A stretch of 28,586 nt of DNA from an uncultured Lachnospiraceae bacterium (GTDB lineage: Bacteria; Bacillota; Clostridia; Lachnospirales; Lachnospiraceae). The notes beneath the pieces were generated by a model that worked only from the letters and a program-made list of their open reading frames with translations, searched no databases and had not been told where the DNA came from. Shown here in pieces: positions 14,408 through 21,508 of this stretch. The stretch is taken from NCBI GenBank assembly GCA_900553355.1, contig USDK01000037.1, positions 1 through 28,586 on the forward strand, in the 5' to 3' direction. A program made the position numbers and the translations under genes. Each line of letters opens with the position of its first letter. Position 1 is the stretch's first letter.

Positions 14408-14638
14408 CTACAGCGCATGCTCCCTGTCCAGCTGAAAAATCAGGTAATCGAGACAGGATATCTTCTTCTCTTCCGCGTGTACACGATCTAACAATTGTTT
14501 TCGGTGTTCCTCCAGCAGCACCCTCTGCCTGTCCGTTCCACCTTCCTTTTCATAAGAAAAAAAATCTCTGATAATCTCCTCATTGCAGCCGGCAGCCTTC
14601 AGGTTCTGCTCCACCTCATCCTTTGACAAACGATACAT
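14408..14638 (-). CDS. Small helical protein, 76 residues
   Basis: It reads as a mostly alpha-helical soluble protein (MYRLSKDEVEQNLKAAGCNE; RQRVLLEEHRKQLLDRVHAE; CLDYLIFQLDRE) with two Cys. GAGGTG precedes the ATG. I recognise no named domain; it resembles small conserved Clostridial proteins of unknown function. Its promoter has the same box as the MFS and flavodoxin promoters, so it is probably a member of the same regulon. It ends at a bidirectional terminator shared with the LysR gene. Confidence 0.65.
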   Translation of the reverse strand: MYRLSKDEVEQNLKAAGCNEEIIRDFFSYEKEGGTDRQRVLLEEHRKQLLDRVHAEEKKISCLDYLIFQLDREHAL

Positions 14639-14681
14639 GATCCCGTTTCACCTCTTTTTCGGCTTTATTAACTAAGGATAC

Positions 14682-14718
14682 TATACGTCTCCCGCCTTCG
14701 GATAGCAAATACTTATAT
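14682..14718 (-). promoter_or_regulatory. Promoter with ATATAAGTATTTG box (76-residue gene)
   Basis: The box (14706-14718) is followed on the minus strand by -35 TTTGCT, an 18-bp spacer containing GAAGG, and -10 TATAGT. The box is identical to that at the MFS promoter. Confidence 0.6.
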
Positions 14719-14742
14719 CTTATAATTTTAAATAGGTTTTTC

Positions 14743-15612
14743 CTATCTTAATCTCTTCAGCACATCCCCGACATCCCCGTCAATACAGACAGACTGCTCC
14801 GCTATCTCTCTCGGCGCGGCCGCGTCCCCGTAATTGATGCAGGCGTACACTGCCTCCGGGTTCTGGCGGGTCATCTTCCAGAAGGGGTACTTGATAATCA
14901 CCGGGGTGTTGTAGCCCACACCCAGCTCCAGGTAGAGAATCTTCATCCCCTCGTGCTCCCTCTGGAAGCGGCTGTATCTCTCAGCCGCCCTGTACCATCC
15001 CTCGTCCTGCACAAAGCTGTCGTCTGCCCGCAGGTTCATGGTCATGGGCCTGCCGCAGTGGGGACAGTGGGGAACCAGCTTGGAGGGGATACGCATATTT
15101 TCCTGGCTCTCCAGCATCTCCCGGACCGTCTTCTCGTTGTCCCATGTCTCCTGGCAGCAGGGCTTCATGCACTGAAAGAGCCCGTAGTCTCCCTGGGTAT
15201 AGAACAGCCTCTCCTTGCCAAATCCCGCCTTCTGGAAGCAATGATCCACGTTGGTGGTGAGGACGAAATAATCCCTGTCCTTCACCAGCTCCAGCAGCTC
15301 TTCATACACTGGCCTGGGCGCATCCACATACCGGTTCAGCCAGATATGGCGGCTCCAGTAGGCCCAGTACTCCTCCAGCGTACTGTAGGGATAAAACCCT
15401 CCGGAATACATATCATGGAAATGGTATTTGTTTTCAAAGTCACTAAAATATTTCTCAAATCTCTCGCCGCTATAGGTAAAGCCGGCGGATGTGGAAAGTC
15501 CGGCCCCGGCGCCGATGACAACCGCCTCTGCCTCCTCAAGGGCTTTCTTCAGACGGTGTAGCTTCTGTTCATCTGTCCCTTCTCTGGCCTGTGTCAGTAT
15601 ACCTGTGAACAT
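14743..15612 (-). CDS. Class M sirtuin (SirTM-like protein ADP-ribosyltransferase)
   Basis: 289 residues. The NAD-binding GAGAGLS (34-40) is followed by the class-specific FTYSGERF. TTNVDHCFQKAGF holds Asn121 and Asp123. Where deacetylase sirtuins have the catalytic His, this protein has Gln140 (YTQGDYG), and Arg195 lies in NLRADD; these match the residues reported for SirTM enzymes. Zinc Cys are at 148, 152/153, 183 and 186. Characterised members mono-ADP-ribosylate a lipoylated GcvH-like carrier, reversed by a partner macrodomain. No GcvH-L or LplA is adjacent here and the only macrodomain is a relic at 4691-4964. GGAGG precedes the ATG. It is divergent from HxlR. Confidence 0.85.
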   Translation of the reverse strand: MFTGILTQAREGTDEQKLHRLKKALEEAEAVVIGAGAGLSTSAGFTYSGERFEKYFSDFENKYHFHDMYSGGFYPYSTLEEYWAYWSRHIWLNRYVDAPRPVYEELLELVKDRDYFVLTTNVDHCFQKAGFGKERLFYTQGDYGLFQCMKPCCQETWDNEKTVREMLESQENMRIPSKLVPHCPHCGRPMTMNLRADDSFVQDEGWYRAAERYSRFQREHEGMKILYLELGVGYNTPVIIKYPFWKMTRQNPEAVYACINYGDAAAPREIAEQSVCIDGDVGDVLKRLR

Positions 15613-15648
15613 GTTATTCTGCCTCCTCCTGTGCTCTTCTATGTTCTG

Positions 15649-15716
15649 ATTGTATCACAGATGATTACAAGCAAAAAGCGCGCACTTTTTTGTTACCTGG
15701 TTACTCCAAGGTAACC
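15649..15716 (-). promoter_or_regulatory. Sirtuin promoter: composite element copy 2
   Basis: On the minus strand, -10 TACAAT (15649-15654) lies inside TGTAT-N9-TTACA (15651-15669), one mismatch from the Rrf2-type motif. Two bases further upstream, the 45-bp block (15672-15716) matches 2929-2973 at 37 of 45 positions, including GGTTAC-N6-GTAACC (15699-15704 and 15711-15716). The orientation relative to the minus-strand gene is the same as at the RiPP precursor. Confidence 0.65.
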
Positions 15717-15776
15717 CACAGACCTCAGGAGCTCCATCTCTCGGCAGTTCTATCCTCGACGGCTCTGTTTCCCTTG

Positions 15777-15805
15777 TTGCGCCATCCGGGATACTACACT
15801 ATAAT
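15777..15805 (+). promoter_or_regulatory. HxlR gene promoter
   Basis: TTGCGC (15777-15782), 17 bp, TATAAT (15800-15805). The leader would be only about 12 nt, just enough for the GAGGTGA ribosome site. The composite element lies 60 bp further upstream, so it more plausibly serves the divergent sirtuin gene. Confidence 0.6.
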
Positions 15806-15823
15806 CAGGTTGAGGTGATCTGT

Positions 15824-16150
15824 ATGAAGACAAAAGAAGAATTGCCGGCCTGCCCGGTAGCCACCACGGTCCAGCTCATCGGCAGCAAGTGGAAGCTGCT
15901 GATCCTCCGCAACCTTTTTATGTGCCCCTGGCGCTTTAACGAGCTCAGGAAAAATCTGGAGGGCATCAGCCAGAAGGTGCTGACAGACAGCCTCCGTGCT
16001 CTGGAGGAGGACGGGATTGTCACCCGCACCGTCTACCCGGAGGTACCTCCCAGAGTGGAGTACGCCCTCTCCCCTCTTGGCGAGTCCATGAAGCCCATCC
16101 TGGACGCCATGGAGCAGTGGGGAACGGAATATAAAAAGAAGCTGCAGTAA
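15824..16150 (+). CDS. HxlR-family transcriptional regulator
   Basis: 108 residues, typical. It reads CPVATTVQLIGSKWKLLILR, then RFNELRKNLEGISQKVLTDS and LRALEEDGIVTRTVYPEVPP, the HxlR/DUF24 winged helix. Cys10 is at the N-terminal position that is redox-sensed in YodB/HypR-type members, so quinone or hypochlorite sensing is plausible. The ATG at 15824 has AGGTGA upstream; a GTG three codons earlier is less likely. It is divergent from the sirtuin gene and a candidate ligand for the GGTTAC-N6-GTAACC sites; that assignment is inferred. Confidence 0.9.
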   Translation: MKTKEELPACPVATTVQLIGSKWKLLILRNLFMCPWRFNELRKNLEGISQKVLTDSLRALEEDGIVTRTVYPEVPPRVEYALSPLGESMKPILDAMEQWGTEYKKKLQ

Positions 16151-16200
16151 GAAAAAGGCCCATTTCAGCGATCTGATCCATACAAAGACGCAAGAAAAAA

Positions 16201-17067
16201 TCAGAGGAAAGCCAGGGCCACAGTCCCAGCGGTCAGAAGGACGAGCCCTGCCCCGGATCTTGGGCCAAGCTTCTCCCCGAAGACAAAATAGGAAAATACA
16301 GCCGTCACAAGGACGCTCAGCTTGTCGATGGGCGCCACGATGCTGGCCGGCCCCTCTTGGAGGGCCCGGTAATAGCAGAGCCAGGACGCCCCCGTGGCCA
16401 CCCCGGACAGACAGATAAAGAGGAGCTCTCTTCCCGGGATATCCCACACCTCCTTTTGTCTCCCCTGGACAAACACCATCATCCAGGCCATGACCAGCAC
16501 CACGCAGGTGCGGATGGCGGTTCCCAGGTTGGACTCCACACCTGTGATGCCTATTTTCCCCAGGATGGCAGTCAGGCTGGCGAAAAAGGCGGAGCCCGCG
16601 GCGTAGACAAACCAGCTTCCCCTTCTGTCCTCCTTCGCCTCCTCCACATCCTTTTTCTCGATCATGAGGAAGATGCCCGCCGCTATGACGGCCACGGCCG
16701 CCGCCTTGGCCAGCGAGATCCCCTCCCCGAGAAAGGTGAGAGCCAGAAGGATGGTGAGAACCGTGCTGGACTTGTCCACCGGCACCACCTTGTTGATATC
16801 CCCTGTCTGCAGAGCCTTAAAGTAGCAGAGCCAGGACGCCCCCGTGGCCGCCCCGGACAGGATGAGGAACAAAATGGTTCTCCCGCTGACATCCCGTAGC
16901 TGGTCCACCGAGCCGGCGGCCAGCGCGATGCCCCACGAAAAGACCAGTATGACCACCGTGCGGACCGCTGTGGCCACTGTTGAATTTGTTCTCCTGATCC
17001 CGCATTTTGCCAGGATCGATGTGACTCCGGCAAAAAAGGCGGAGCCTGCGGCATAGAAAAGCCACAC
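16201..17067 (-). CDS. EamA/DMT-family transporter with recent internal duplication
   Basis: 288 residues, ten predicted helices in two EamA halves. The halves remain strikingly alike: YAAGSAFFAGVTSILAKCGI against YAAGSAFFASLTAILGKIGI, and SGAATGASWLCYFKALQ against SGVATGASWLCYYRALQ. At DNA level, 16373-16410 and 16823-16860 are almost identical at an exact 450-bp offset. It is an inner-membrane metabolite exporter of the drug/metabolite superfamily; the substrate is unknown. The start is GTG at 17067 with GAAGGA upstream. Tail-to-tail with the HxlR gene, 50 bp apart with no obvious terminator. Confidence 0.9.
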   Translation of the reverse strand: MWLFYAAGSAFFAGVTSILAKCGIRRTNSTVATAVRTVVILVFSWGIALAAGSVDQLRDVSGRTILFLILSGAATGASWLCYFKALQTGDINKVVPVDKSSTVLTILLALTFLGEGISLAKAAAVAVIAAGIFLMIEKKDVEEAKEDRRGSWFVYAAGSAFFASLTAILGKIGITGVESNLGTAIRTCVVLVMAWMMVFVQGRQKEVWDIPGRELLFICLSGVATGASWLCYYRALQEGPASIVAPIDKLSVLVTAVFSYFVFGEKLGPRSGAGLVLLTAGTVALAFL

Positions 17068-17193
17068 CTTTTATTCCTTCTTTCTCAAAGATTAGGCGCT
17101 GCCGTTAACAGACAGCTATCTGATTTCTTTTATGATAGCGCTTCTTCCAGCTTCTGTCCATATCCATATATTTTAAAAGGGGAACCGGCCGCC

Positions 17194-17757
17194 CTAGTTC
17201 AGCAGCCTGTTCCCCCTCTCGCAGATTTCATAAATCTCGTCATATTTTTCCTCGATGAGAGGATTGATCTTCTCCGTCTCCCTGCGCACCCCGCTTCTGT
17301 ACAGGAACCAGGGTGCCACCCAGCCGAGAAATCCCGGGACGGCCAGGATGATGCATAAAATAATGTGGGGTGGGTCTGCCGTCACCGCAAAGGTGGATCC
17401 GGCTATGAACGCGGTCCCGATGATGCCCACAGTCAGAGCCATCACAGAGGGGCGGGAGGTCTTTGCCTTCTCCAGACTCCCGATCTGCTCCGCGCAGGCC
17501 TCAAAATTGCGCTGGAGCCTGGTCAGCTCCGTCTTGTTGACGATCCTTCTGTCCCGCTTCAGGCGCAACACCGTTTTCCCGTGTCCGCCCCTACCTGCCC
17601 TCTCCGGGTATTTTTCCAGGGTTCCGGGCATGACATTCTCATCCGGCTCCCACCCGAAATTTTCATAGCTGTCTATGAGAAAGGAGACCTGCCCGGCATC
17701 AGCCAGCACCTCCTTGTACTCGTAGGCTGTAAATCCTCTTCTGCTCTCTCCTGTCAA
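17194..17757 (-). CDS. Membrane protein of unknown function in two-component operon
   Basis: 187 residues. The N-terminal ~95 residues are soluble and charged; two hydrophobic segments (about 105-125 and 132-152) follow, then a charged C-terminal tail (IEEKYDEIYEICERGNRLL). No domain recognised. Its ATG overlaps the stop of the histidine kinase gene (ATGA), so it is translated with the kinase and is likely part of the same signalling unit, as an accessory sensor or output protein; that is inference. Confidence 0.75.
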   Translation of the reverse strand: MTGESRRGFTAYEYKEVLADAGQVSFLIDSYENFGWEPDENVMPGTLEKYPERAGRGGHGKTVLRLKRDRRIVNKTELTRLQRNFEACAEQIGSLEKAKTSRPSVMALTVGIIGTAFIAGSTFAVTADPPHIILCIILAVPGFLGWVAPWFLYRSGVRRETEKINPLIEEKYDEIYEICERGNRLLN

Positions 17758-18926
17758 AGCTCCGTCACCTCCACGTCTTTCTCATCCCCGGCTATCCTGT
17801 TCCCTGTTATCCTGTTTCTGTCTTCTCTCTCCTCTGTCCTGGGCAGCCTCACTGTAAATACGCTCCCCTCTCCCTCTTTGCTCTCCACCTGTATCTCCCC
17901 GTTCATGAGGATGAGGATCCTGCGCACAAGGGCCAGCCCCAGGCCGTTCCCCTCTCTGGAGTGAGAGGTGTCCCCCTGATAAAATTTGTCAAAAATGTGC
18001 CGCAGGCTCTCCGGGGCCATACCGCATCCTGTGTCGGCTACCGACACCTCCACATACCCTTTTGCTGTTCTCTGCCACACGGTCACCATGCCTCCGGGCT
18101 CTGTAAATTTGCCCGCATTGGAGAGCAGATTGTTCCACACAAGCTCCAGCAGGCTCCTGTCTGCCTGCACAAAGGCCCTGTCCTCCATGTCTATCTCCAG
18201 TTCCAGATCCTTCTCGTCCCACAGCTCCTCATACCGGAGGATACACTCCTCCAGCTGGGCGCACAGGTCGTAGGTCTCCATCTCCGGGTCAATGCGCTGG
18301 TTCTCCAGCTTGTTCAGGCGGAGGATATTGCTGATCAGGTCTGACAGCCTGCCCACCGCCTCCTCGATATTCCTGGCATATTCCTGTCTCTCTTCCGCCG
18401 TCCCATTTCCCGTTCGGAGAAGCTCCGCATAATTCTTGATGACGGCGATGGGGGTCTTCATCTCATGGGAGACATTGGACACAAAGTCTGTCTTCAGCGT
18501 CTCCACGCTCCCCAGCTCCTCCACCATCTTGTTGAAATCCAGGATCATCACATCCAGATAGTCCAGCCTGTCCGCCGTGTGCACTGTGGGTACATACACG
18601 GAAAAATCGCCCCCCGCCACCTGCCGTGTGGCCTTTGCCAGCCTGTGGAGGGGTGCCTCATACGTATCTTTGATTTTTTTTCTTGTAAACAGAGTCAGCC
18701 CCACAGCCACAGCGCCCCAGTAAAGCATGGGCACGGCTGTCTGGATGATCTCATTCCATCCCCTTTTATTCATCAGGACGAGGAGCCCCTCGTGAATTCC
18801 GGACATCAGAAAGAGCACGCCCAGATAAATGGCAAAAAGGGAAACCGGGAAAAGGCTGTCCTTTATGATGCGTCTGCCCTCCCCGCCTTCCTGTCCTCTT
18901 ATAGATTTCCCGTTCTCGTTTCTCAT
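17754..18926 (-). CDS. Sensor histidine kinase
   Basis: 390 residues. Two membrane spans (about 23-43 and 63-81) with a short extracytoplasmic loop of ~20 residues are followed by HAMP (LHRLAKATRQVAGGDFSVYV). The dimerisation helix carries phosphorylatable His154 (SHEMKTP). The ATPase domain has N-box NNLLSNAGKFT, DTGCGM and GNGLGLALVRRI. The tiny sensor loop is typical of kinases that sense within the membrane or through a partner. The start overlaps the response regulator stop, and the stop overlaps the 187-residue gene. Confidence 0.93.
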   Translation of the reverse strand: MRNENGKSIRGQEGGEGRRIIKDSLFPVSLFAIYLGVLFLMSGIHEGLLVLMNKRGWNEIIQTAVPMLYWGAVAVGLTLFTRKKIKDTYEAPLHRLAKATRQVAGGDFSVYVPTVHTADRLDYLDVMILDFNKMVEELGSVETLKTDFVSNVSHEMKTPIAVIKNYAELLRTGNGTAEERQEYARNIEEAVGRLSDLISNILRLNKLENQRIDPEMETYDLCAQLEECILRYEELWDEKDLELEIDMEDRAFVQADRSLLELVWNNLLSNAGKFTEPGGMVTVWQRTAKGYVEVSVADTGCGMAPESLRHIFDKFYQGDTSHSREGNGLGLALVRRILILMNGEIQVESKEGEGSVFTVRLPRTEEREDRNRITGNRIAGDEKDVEVTEL

Positions 18927-19594
18927 TGCAGCACCGCCTTGTAGCCCAGGCCGCGCACAGTGACGATCTTAAATCCATCGCAGCCCGACAGCTTGTTCCG
19001 AAGCTTCGTCATATACACGTCCACAGCCCGGGGACTCGTGTCGCTGTCCACATCCCAGAACTCATCCATAAGCTGAGCCCTGGAAAATGTCTTCTTCGGA
19101 TAGGAGAGAAGCTTGTAAATAATGTTGAACTCCCTGGTGGTGAGCGGGATCTCCTCTCCGTTCACCTCAGCGCTCATGCCGTCCGCGTCCAGTGTAAGGT
19201 TTCCCGCTGTGATCCTTCTCTCCATCTCAATATTGGCCCTCCGAAGAAGCGCCCGCACCCGGAGCACCAGCTCGTCCAGGTCCACCGGCTTCACCATGTA
19301 GTCGTCTATCCCCAGCTGGAACCCTTTTTGCTTGGAGGGAAGATCGTCCCTGGCGGACATGAAGAGAATGGGGATCCTCTGGTTCACCTTCCTCACCGTC
19401 CTGGCAAACTCAAAGCCGTCGATCCCCGGCATCATGATATCTGAGATGATGAGCTCATAGAGCTGACCATACATCTCCTCATAGGCGTCCTCCGCGTTCA
19501 GGCACCCCTTCGCCTCAAAGCCGCTGTCTCTCAGATATGTGCAGACGATATGGTTCAGTCTCTCGTCATCCTCCACCACAAGAATGTGTATCAT
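18923..19594 (-). CDS. OmpR-family response regulator
   Basis: 223 residues. The receiver domain has acidic residues Asp9/Asp10, phosphoacceptor Asp52 (IISDIMMPG) and Lys102 (MVKPVD). The C-terminal winged helix (LTTREFNIIYKLLSYPKKTF, then SRAVD-like SPRAVDVYMTKLRNKL and IVTVRGLGYK) is canonical. It is first in the operon with kinase and membrane protein. The direct repeat at 19648-19676 in its own upstream region and at 9669-9697 marks candidate binding sites. Confidence 0.93.
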   Translation of the reverse strand: MIHILVVEDDERLNHIVCTYLRDSGFEAKGCLNAEDAYEEMYGQLYELIISDIMMPGIDGFEFARTVRKVNQRIPILFMSARDDLPSKQKGFQLGIDDYMVKPVDLDELVLRVRALLRRANIEMERRITAGNLTLDADGMSAEVNGEEIPLTTREFNIIYKLLSYPKKTFSRAQLMDEFWDVDSDTSPRAVDVYMTKLRNKLSGCDGFKIVTVRGLGYKAVLQ

Positions 19595-19647
19595 CGTCCT
19601 GTCCCTCCCTTTCTTACGTGCTCTCAGTATGAATACAGTGTATTACT

Positions 19648-19676
19648 GAAATGTTTATATTTTGTTTCTGAATTAT
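19648..19676 (-). promoter_or_regulatory. Candidate response-regulator site (copy 2)
   Basis: GAAATGTTT-N6-TGTTTCTGAATTAT on the plus strand, with heptamers AATGTTT and TTTGTTT 11 bp apart, 54-82 bp upstream of the response regulator start. It fits autoregulation. Confidence 0.55.
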
Positions 19677-19716
19677 TAAAAAAGCATCGCTTCTCCTTTC
19701 CCTTCTCTGCACGTAT

Positions 19717-19788
19717 GGTATAATGATTGCGCAAAAGCGCAATCTGAAGCGATAAGATCGCTTCACCCTGCTGCGCAGGGATTATACC
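19717..19788. repeat. 72-nt cloverleaf palindromic element
   Basis: An outer stem GGTATAAT/ATTATACC (19717-19724 with 19781-19788) encloses three abutting hairpins: 19725-19744 (8-bp stem, AAAA loop), 19745-19765 (9-bp stem, AAG loop) and 19766-19780 (6-bp stem, TGC loop). Every base outside the loops is paired, giving a perfect four-way junction in DNA or RNA. It could be a mobile palindromic repeat, a small RNA or a recombination site. It is not a tRNA. The structure is seen directly; the role is unknown. Confidence 0.65.
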
Positions 19789-19856
19789 GGCAATCCACGG
19801 CTTGAAAAGAAAATGCCGCTGACGCGTCGCTTTCTTTTCTGCGCACGTGGTATAAT
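19789..19856. repeat. Second nested hairpin with repeated TATAAT promoter
   Basis: CCACG...CGTGG, GAAAAGAAA...TTTCTTTTC and a central GACGCGTC nest inside one another. The region ends in CGTGGTATAATGAT, which nearly repeats the CGTATGGTATAATGAT at the left edge of the cloverleaf. The second TATAAT is a candidate -10 for the nitroreductase gene. With the cloverleaf this accounts for most of the 349-bp gene-free stretch 19595-19943; the remainder holds the response-regulator site and AT-rich leader. Confidence 0.5.
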
Positions 19857-19943
19857 GATATCACATTTGCTATATTAATCGCACATATAAGTGATAAAAA
19901 AAAGATAGCATACAATATAAAAAATCATAAGGAGAATAAAAAA

Positions 19944-20618
19944 ATGGCAGATATCAATATCATAAAAGCAATGAAAGAGCGCCACAGTGTGCGCCAGTAT
20001 ACAGATAAACCCCTGGGGGAGGATGTGGCCCGGTCTCTGGAAGAAGAAATTGCCGCCTGCAATGAGGAAAGCGGTCTTCGTATCCAGTTTGTAAAAAATG
20101 AGCCAAAAGCCTTTCAGGGATTTCTGGCGCACTACGGAAGTTTCAGAGGCGTAACAAGTTATCTGGCCCTGGTAGGCAAAAAGAATGCATCTTTGGATGA
20201 GACCTGCGGATATTATGGAGAAAGGCTTGTCCTGAAAGCCCAGCAGCTGGGACTGAACACCTGCTGGGCAGCGCTTACATACAGCAAAGTGGCTTCCGCA
20301 TTCACTGTAAATGTCGGAGAAAAGCTGTGCGCCGTCATCGCCATCGGATATGGAAAGACTCAGGGTGTCCCCCACAAATCAAAATCCATAGAAAAAGTGT
20401 CAAAAACAGACGGCCCCGCCCCGGACTGGTTTACATCCGGGGTCGAGGCCGCCCTTCTGGCGCCCACTGCCATAAATCAACAGAAATTCTATTTCACCTT
20501 AAACGGCACAAAAGTATCTGCAAAGGCAGGCGTGGGATTTTACACAAAAATCGATCTTGGCATCGTCAAATATCATTTTGAACTGGGTGCCGGCACAGAA
20601 AACTTCTCCTGGAACTGA
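19944..20618 (+). CDS. Nitroreductase-family flavoprotein
   Basis: 224 residues. The N-terminal MKERHSVRQYTDKPL is the canonical FMN-contacting start of the family; ERLVLKAQQLGLNTCWAALT and AVIAIGYGKTQGVPHKSKSI are conserved later segments. This subgroup has tandem-like halves with a second LLAPTAINQQKF motif. It is a cytoplasmic NAD(P)H-dependent reductase of nitro, quinone or flavin substrates. AAGGAG precedes the ATG. Its stop is only 3 bp from the convergent aldo/keto reductase stop and no terminator lies between, so the two transcripts must overlap. Confidence 0.9.
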   Translation: MADINIIKAMKERHSVRQYTDKPLGEDVARSLEEEIAACNEESGLRIQFVKNEPKAFQGFLAHYGSFRGVTSYLALVGKKNASLDETCGYYGERLVLKAQQLGLNTCWAALTYSKVASAFTVNVGEKLCAVIAIGYGKTQGVPHKSKSIEKVSKTDGPAPDWFTSGVEAALLAPTAINQQKFYFTLNGTKVSAKAGVGFYTKIDLGIVKYHFELGAGTENFSWN

Positions 20619-20621
20619 CAC

Positions 20622-21473
20622 CTACTGTTCAAACCGGATATGGAAAAGACGATATACCTCCAGCAGACTGCGGATATCCAGTATCTGGCTCCTGCCCGTA
20701 TCCATCTGGCTGATCCGAATCATGTCCTCCTGATCCAGCATGAAGGAGTCAATATCAAAGTTTTCCTCAATCCGTTCTTTGTGTACAGACTTGGGTATCG
20801 CAATCATATTGCTCTGACGAAGCCATCTTAGAATCACCTGAGATGGCTTTTTCTGATATTTTTCTCCGATTACCGTCAGCATCTCATCTGTAAAAATTCC
20901 ATTCCTTCCTTCTGCAAAGGGCGCCCATGCCATCGGTATAATGTCGTAGTGACGCAGGACTTCCCGCAAATGTTTCTGCTGGCAGAAAGGATGCAGTTCC
21001 ATCTGATCTACGGCCGGCACGACCTGGCTGTTCAGGATCAGGTCCACCAGCCGGTCCGCCTCAAAATTGCAGACGCCGATAGCCCGGATCTTTCCTTTTT
21101 TGTACAGCTCCTCCATGGCCCTCCAGCTCCCGTAGTAATCCCCGTAAGGCATATGGATCAGGTACAGATCCAGGTAGTCTGTCTGCAGGTTCTTCAGCGT
21201 TTTTTCAAAGGAGCGCATAGTCTTTTCATATCCCGCATCCTGTATCCACACCTTGGATGTGAGGAATACGTCCTCTCTGGCTATGCCGCTCTCCTTCACA
21301 GCCTCGCCCACAGCCCTCTCATTTCCATAGCAGGCAGCCGTATCGATAAGGCGGTATCCTGTCTGAAGTGCTGTCAGGACACTGTTCCTGCATTCCTCCT
21401 CATCTGTGATCTGGAACACCCCAAAGCCCAGCTGGGGTATTTCCACATGATTATTAAGACGTATCGTCTGCAT
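20622..21473 (-). CDS. Aldo/keto reductase
   Basis: 283 residues. LIDTAACYGNERAVG carries catalytic Asp and Tyr, LTSKVW the Lys, and LYLIHMPYGDYYGSW the His. A C-terminal IPKSVHKERIEEN binds the NADPH phosphate. This is the 2,5-diketo-gluconate-reductase-like type, reducing aldehydes and ketones in the cytoplasm. It is third in an operon after the other aldo/keto reductase and a flavoprotein (35 bp gap). Substrate unknown. Confidence 0.92.
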   Translation of the reverse strand: MQTIRLNNHVEIPQLGFGVFQITDEEECRNSVLTALQTGYRLIDTAACYGNERAVGEAVKESGIAREDVFLTSKVWIQDAGYEKTMRSFEKTLKNLQTDYLDLYLIHMPYGDYYGSWRAMEELYKKGKIRAIGVCNFEADRLVDLILNSQVVPAVDQMELHPFCQQKHLREVLRHYDIIPMAWAPFAEGRNGIFTDEMLTVIGEKYQKKPSQVILRWLRQSNMIAIPKSVHKERIEENFDIDSFMLDQEDMIRISQMDTGRSQILDIRSLLEVYRLFHIRFEQ

Positions 21474-21508
21474 GTCTCTACCTCCTCTGCCGTAATAATC
21501 TATATAAT

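Noticed and set aside
19717..19788. tRNA gene suggested by the cloverleaf
   Set aside because: There is no 7-nt anticodon loop, no T-loop or D-loop consensus and an 8-bp rather than 7-bp acceptor-like stem; the loops are only 3-4 nt.
19875..20375. 166-residue frame antisense to the nitroreductase
   Set aside because: It lies wholly opposite a clearly conserved gene, has no ribosome site and begins with no family signature.
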